Shown here in pieces: positions 32,912 to 34,065 of a stretch of 34,065 bases of DNA; position 1 is the first letter of the stretch, and each line of letters starts with the position of its first letter. The DNA is taken from the NCBI GenBank assembly GCA_021297795.1, contig JAJTGL010000012.1, positions 1-34,065 on the forward strand. The letters are read 5' to 3'. The stretch comes from Planctomycetaceae bacterium. Lineage in GTDB: Bacteria > Planctomycetota > Phycisphaerae > Phycisphaerales > SM1A02. The notes beneath the pieces are model-generated. The model saw nothing but the letters and a program-made list of their open reading frames with translations. It searched no databases and was not told where the DNA came from. Position numbers and translations under genes: made by a program.

Positions 32912-34023
32912 GTTCCCCCGCGTCCATCGATCCGATGCTTGCGGGCGGCTGCCTCGCGGCGTCGTTCCTCGGGACACTCGCCTTCCGTCGCGTGCTGCTG
33001 CGCGCGGCGATGCTCGATCTTCCGAACGAACGGAGCTCGCACTCCGCGCCCGTCGCGCGTGGCGGCGGCGTCGTCTTCGTCATCGTGTCGTCGATCGCCT
33101 TCGCGTTGCTCGTCGCGACGGGCGCGCTCGCACCCCCGCTGCTCGCGGCGCTCGGAGGCCTGCTTGCGGTCGCCGCCGTCGGATTCCTCGACGACCGCCG
33201 CCCGGTCGGTGCGGCCCCTCGGCTCGCCGTACACATGTCGGGGGCGGCCGCCGCGGTCTTCGCGGCCACCGAGGGCGCGGCAAGCGTTCTGCCGCCCGAG
33301 TTTGCCGAGCACCCGGCGCTCCCGGTGGCCGGCATCCTGCTCCTTGCGCTGGCAAGCGCCTGGATGGTCAACCTCGTCAACTTCGTCGACGGGATCGACG
33401 GCCTCGCATCGCTCGGCGGAGCTTCGATCCTCGCCGCCGCCGCGATGCTGCCCGCACTTGTTCCAACGGAAGCACCCCTCCGCGACGATGCGGACGCGCT
33501 GCGCTCGCTCGCGCTTGCGATCGCCGCAGCGGTCGCCGGCTTTGGACTCGTCAACATCTCGCGCTGGCGAATCTTCATGGGAGATGCAGGCAGTGGCGCG
33601 CTCGGTCTTGCGATCGCGTTCGCCCTCATCGCGCTCGCCGCCGGCAGAGGCCTCGCGCCCCTTGCTGCGATCGCGCTGCCCGCGACCTTCGTCACCGATG
33701 CGACCGTCACGCTTGCCGTGCGCATGCTGCGACGCGAGCATCCGGCGCGCGCGCATCGCACCCACGCCTACCAGCGGCTCCTCCGAAGAGGATTCCCGCA
33801 CCTCGCGGTCACAAGCATCTACCTCGCGACCTTCGTGGTGGCCGTGCTTCCCGTCGCGATCTACGCGCAATCGGGAGGCCCGCACGCGCTCCTCGCCGTG
33901 CTCGGCCTCTACGGAACGCTCGCCGTCCTCACGCTGTGGCTCGGTGCGGGACGCGAGCCGACTCCCGCGGCTCCCACGGCCGCGACAGCGGCTGCGGGCG
34001 CGGGCGATCACGCCCCGGGCTGA
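32908..34023 (+). CDS. Undecaprenyl-phosphate sugar-1-phosphate transferase, WecA/WbpL family
   Basis: The product is 371 aa with about ten membrane segments. The start ATG at 32908 overlaps the previous stop as ATGA. Family motifs: DLPNERSSHSAPVARGGG (37-54), GFLDDRR (92-98, metal-binding Asp pair), LVNFVDGIDG (156-165), FMGDAGSG (223-230) and HRTHAYQRLLRRG (283-295). The enzyme moves a HexNAc-1-phosphate from a UDP-sugar to undecaprenyl phosphate at the cytoplasmic face, starting O-antigen or exopolysaccharide units. HRTHAYQR is the form seen in WbpL-like enzymes using UDP-QuiNAc/FucNAc rather than the HIHH of WecA (as I recall). The first segment (to residue 35) and a 15-residue Ala/Thr-rich cytoplasmic tail are unremarkable. 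The polysaccharide locus probably continues outside the window. Confidence 0.9.
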   Translation: MSSPASIDPMLAGGCLAASFLGTLAFRRVLLRAAMLDLPNERSSHSAPVARGGGVVFVIVSSIAFALLVATGALAPPLLAALGGLLAVAAVGFLDDRRPVGAAPRLAVHMSGAAAAVFAATEGAASVLPPEFAEHPALPVAGILLLALASAWMVNLVNFVDGIDGLASLGGASILAAAAMLPALVPTEAPLRDDADALRSLALAIAAAVAGFGLVNISRWRIFMGDAGSGALGLAIAFALIALAAGRGLAPLAAIALPATFVTDATVTLAVRMLRREHPARAHRTHAYQRLLRRGFPHLAVTSIYLATFVVAVLPVAIYAQSGGPHALLAVLGLYGTLAVLTLWLGAGREPTPAAPTAATAAAGAGDHAPG

Positions 34024-34065
34024 TCCACGCGACGGTATTCGCGCGCGGGCTGCGCGAGCACGGCG
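34008..34065 (-). CDS. Possible 3' end of a convergent gene at the right window edge
   Basis: On the - strand one frame reads AVLAQPAREYRRVDQPGA and then TGA at 34010-34008, with no stop up to the edge. It would overlap the 3' end of the transferase gene by 16 nt. The codon choice is plausible, but 18 residues do not identify a protein, and this could be chance in GC-rich DNA. Confidence 0.25.
   Translation of the reverse strand, partial: AVLAQPAREYRRVDQPGA

Overview
The window is about 34 kb of GC-rich chromosomal DNA, densely coded on both strands. The best guess for the source is a planctomycete of the Phycisphaerae type. Two secreted proteins end in a paired dockerin-like tail of the D-x-N-x-D-G ... 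LLxAWG kind, which is common there. There are also two membrane zinc-ribbon proteins of a lineage-restricted look and a monomeric NADP isocitrate dehydrogenase. No rRNA, tRNA, CRISPR array, insertion sequence or phage gene was seen. The taxonomic call is inference.

Left part (1-3350, + strand): the 3' end of a LuxR-type regulator, a secreted PQQ-propeller protein with a dockerin-like tail, a DoxX-like membrane protein, a small predicted beta-barrel protein and a membrane zinc-ribbon protein.

Central operon (11741 down to 3378, - strand): seven genes joined by overlaps or a 1-base gap. In order they encode an acyl carrier protein, an AMP-forming acyl ligase, an asparagine-synthase-type amidotransferase, a NAD-synthetase-like ATP pyrophosphatase, an SGNH hydrolase and two unusual alpha/beta hydrolases. 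The set resembles the accessory genes of exosortase A (XrtA) exopolysaccharide loci, but no exosortase or PEP-CTERM protein is visible here. It is the best candidate for an undescribed system: activation of an acyl group, loading on a carrier protein, amidation, then transfer or release. A secreted beta-helix protein (11950-14187) lies just upstream on the same strand.

Middle (14351-25732): a SAM-dependent methyltransferase, an AbgT-family transporter, a helical-toroid protein of unknown function divergent from a second zinc-ribbon protein, a membrane-anchored alpha/beta hydrolase, a two-domain fasciclin protein with a strong terminator, monomeric isocitrate dehydrogenase, a lipoprotein esterase with a starch-binding-like domain, and a DinB-like protein.

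Right part (25776-34065): a DeaD-type RNA helicase, a secreted SGNH hydrolase with a dockerin-like tail, then a polysaccharide operon on the + strand (sugar epimerase, glycosyltransferase, second epimerase, WecA/WbpL-like sugar-phosphate transferase). Three tandem 5-codon mini-ORFs link the first two genes of that operon.

A recurring TAnnnT (mostly TACnnT) element sits either 6-10 nt before a start codon, suggesting leaderless mRNAs, or 18-50 nt before it together with a Shine-Dalgarno sequence. I used this rule to choose several starts. All functions are read from sequence alone.
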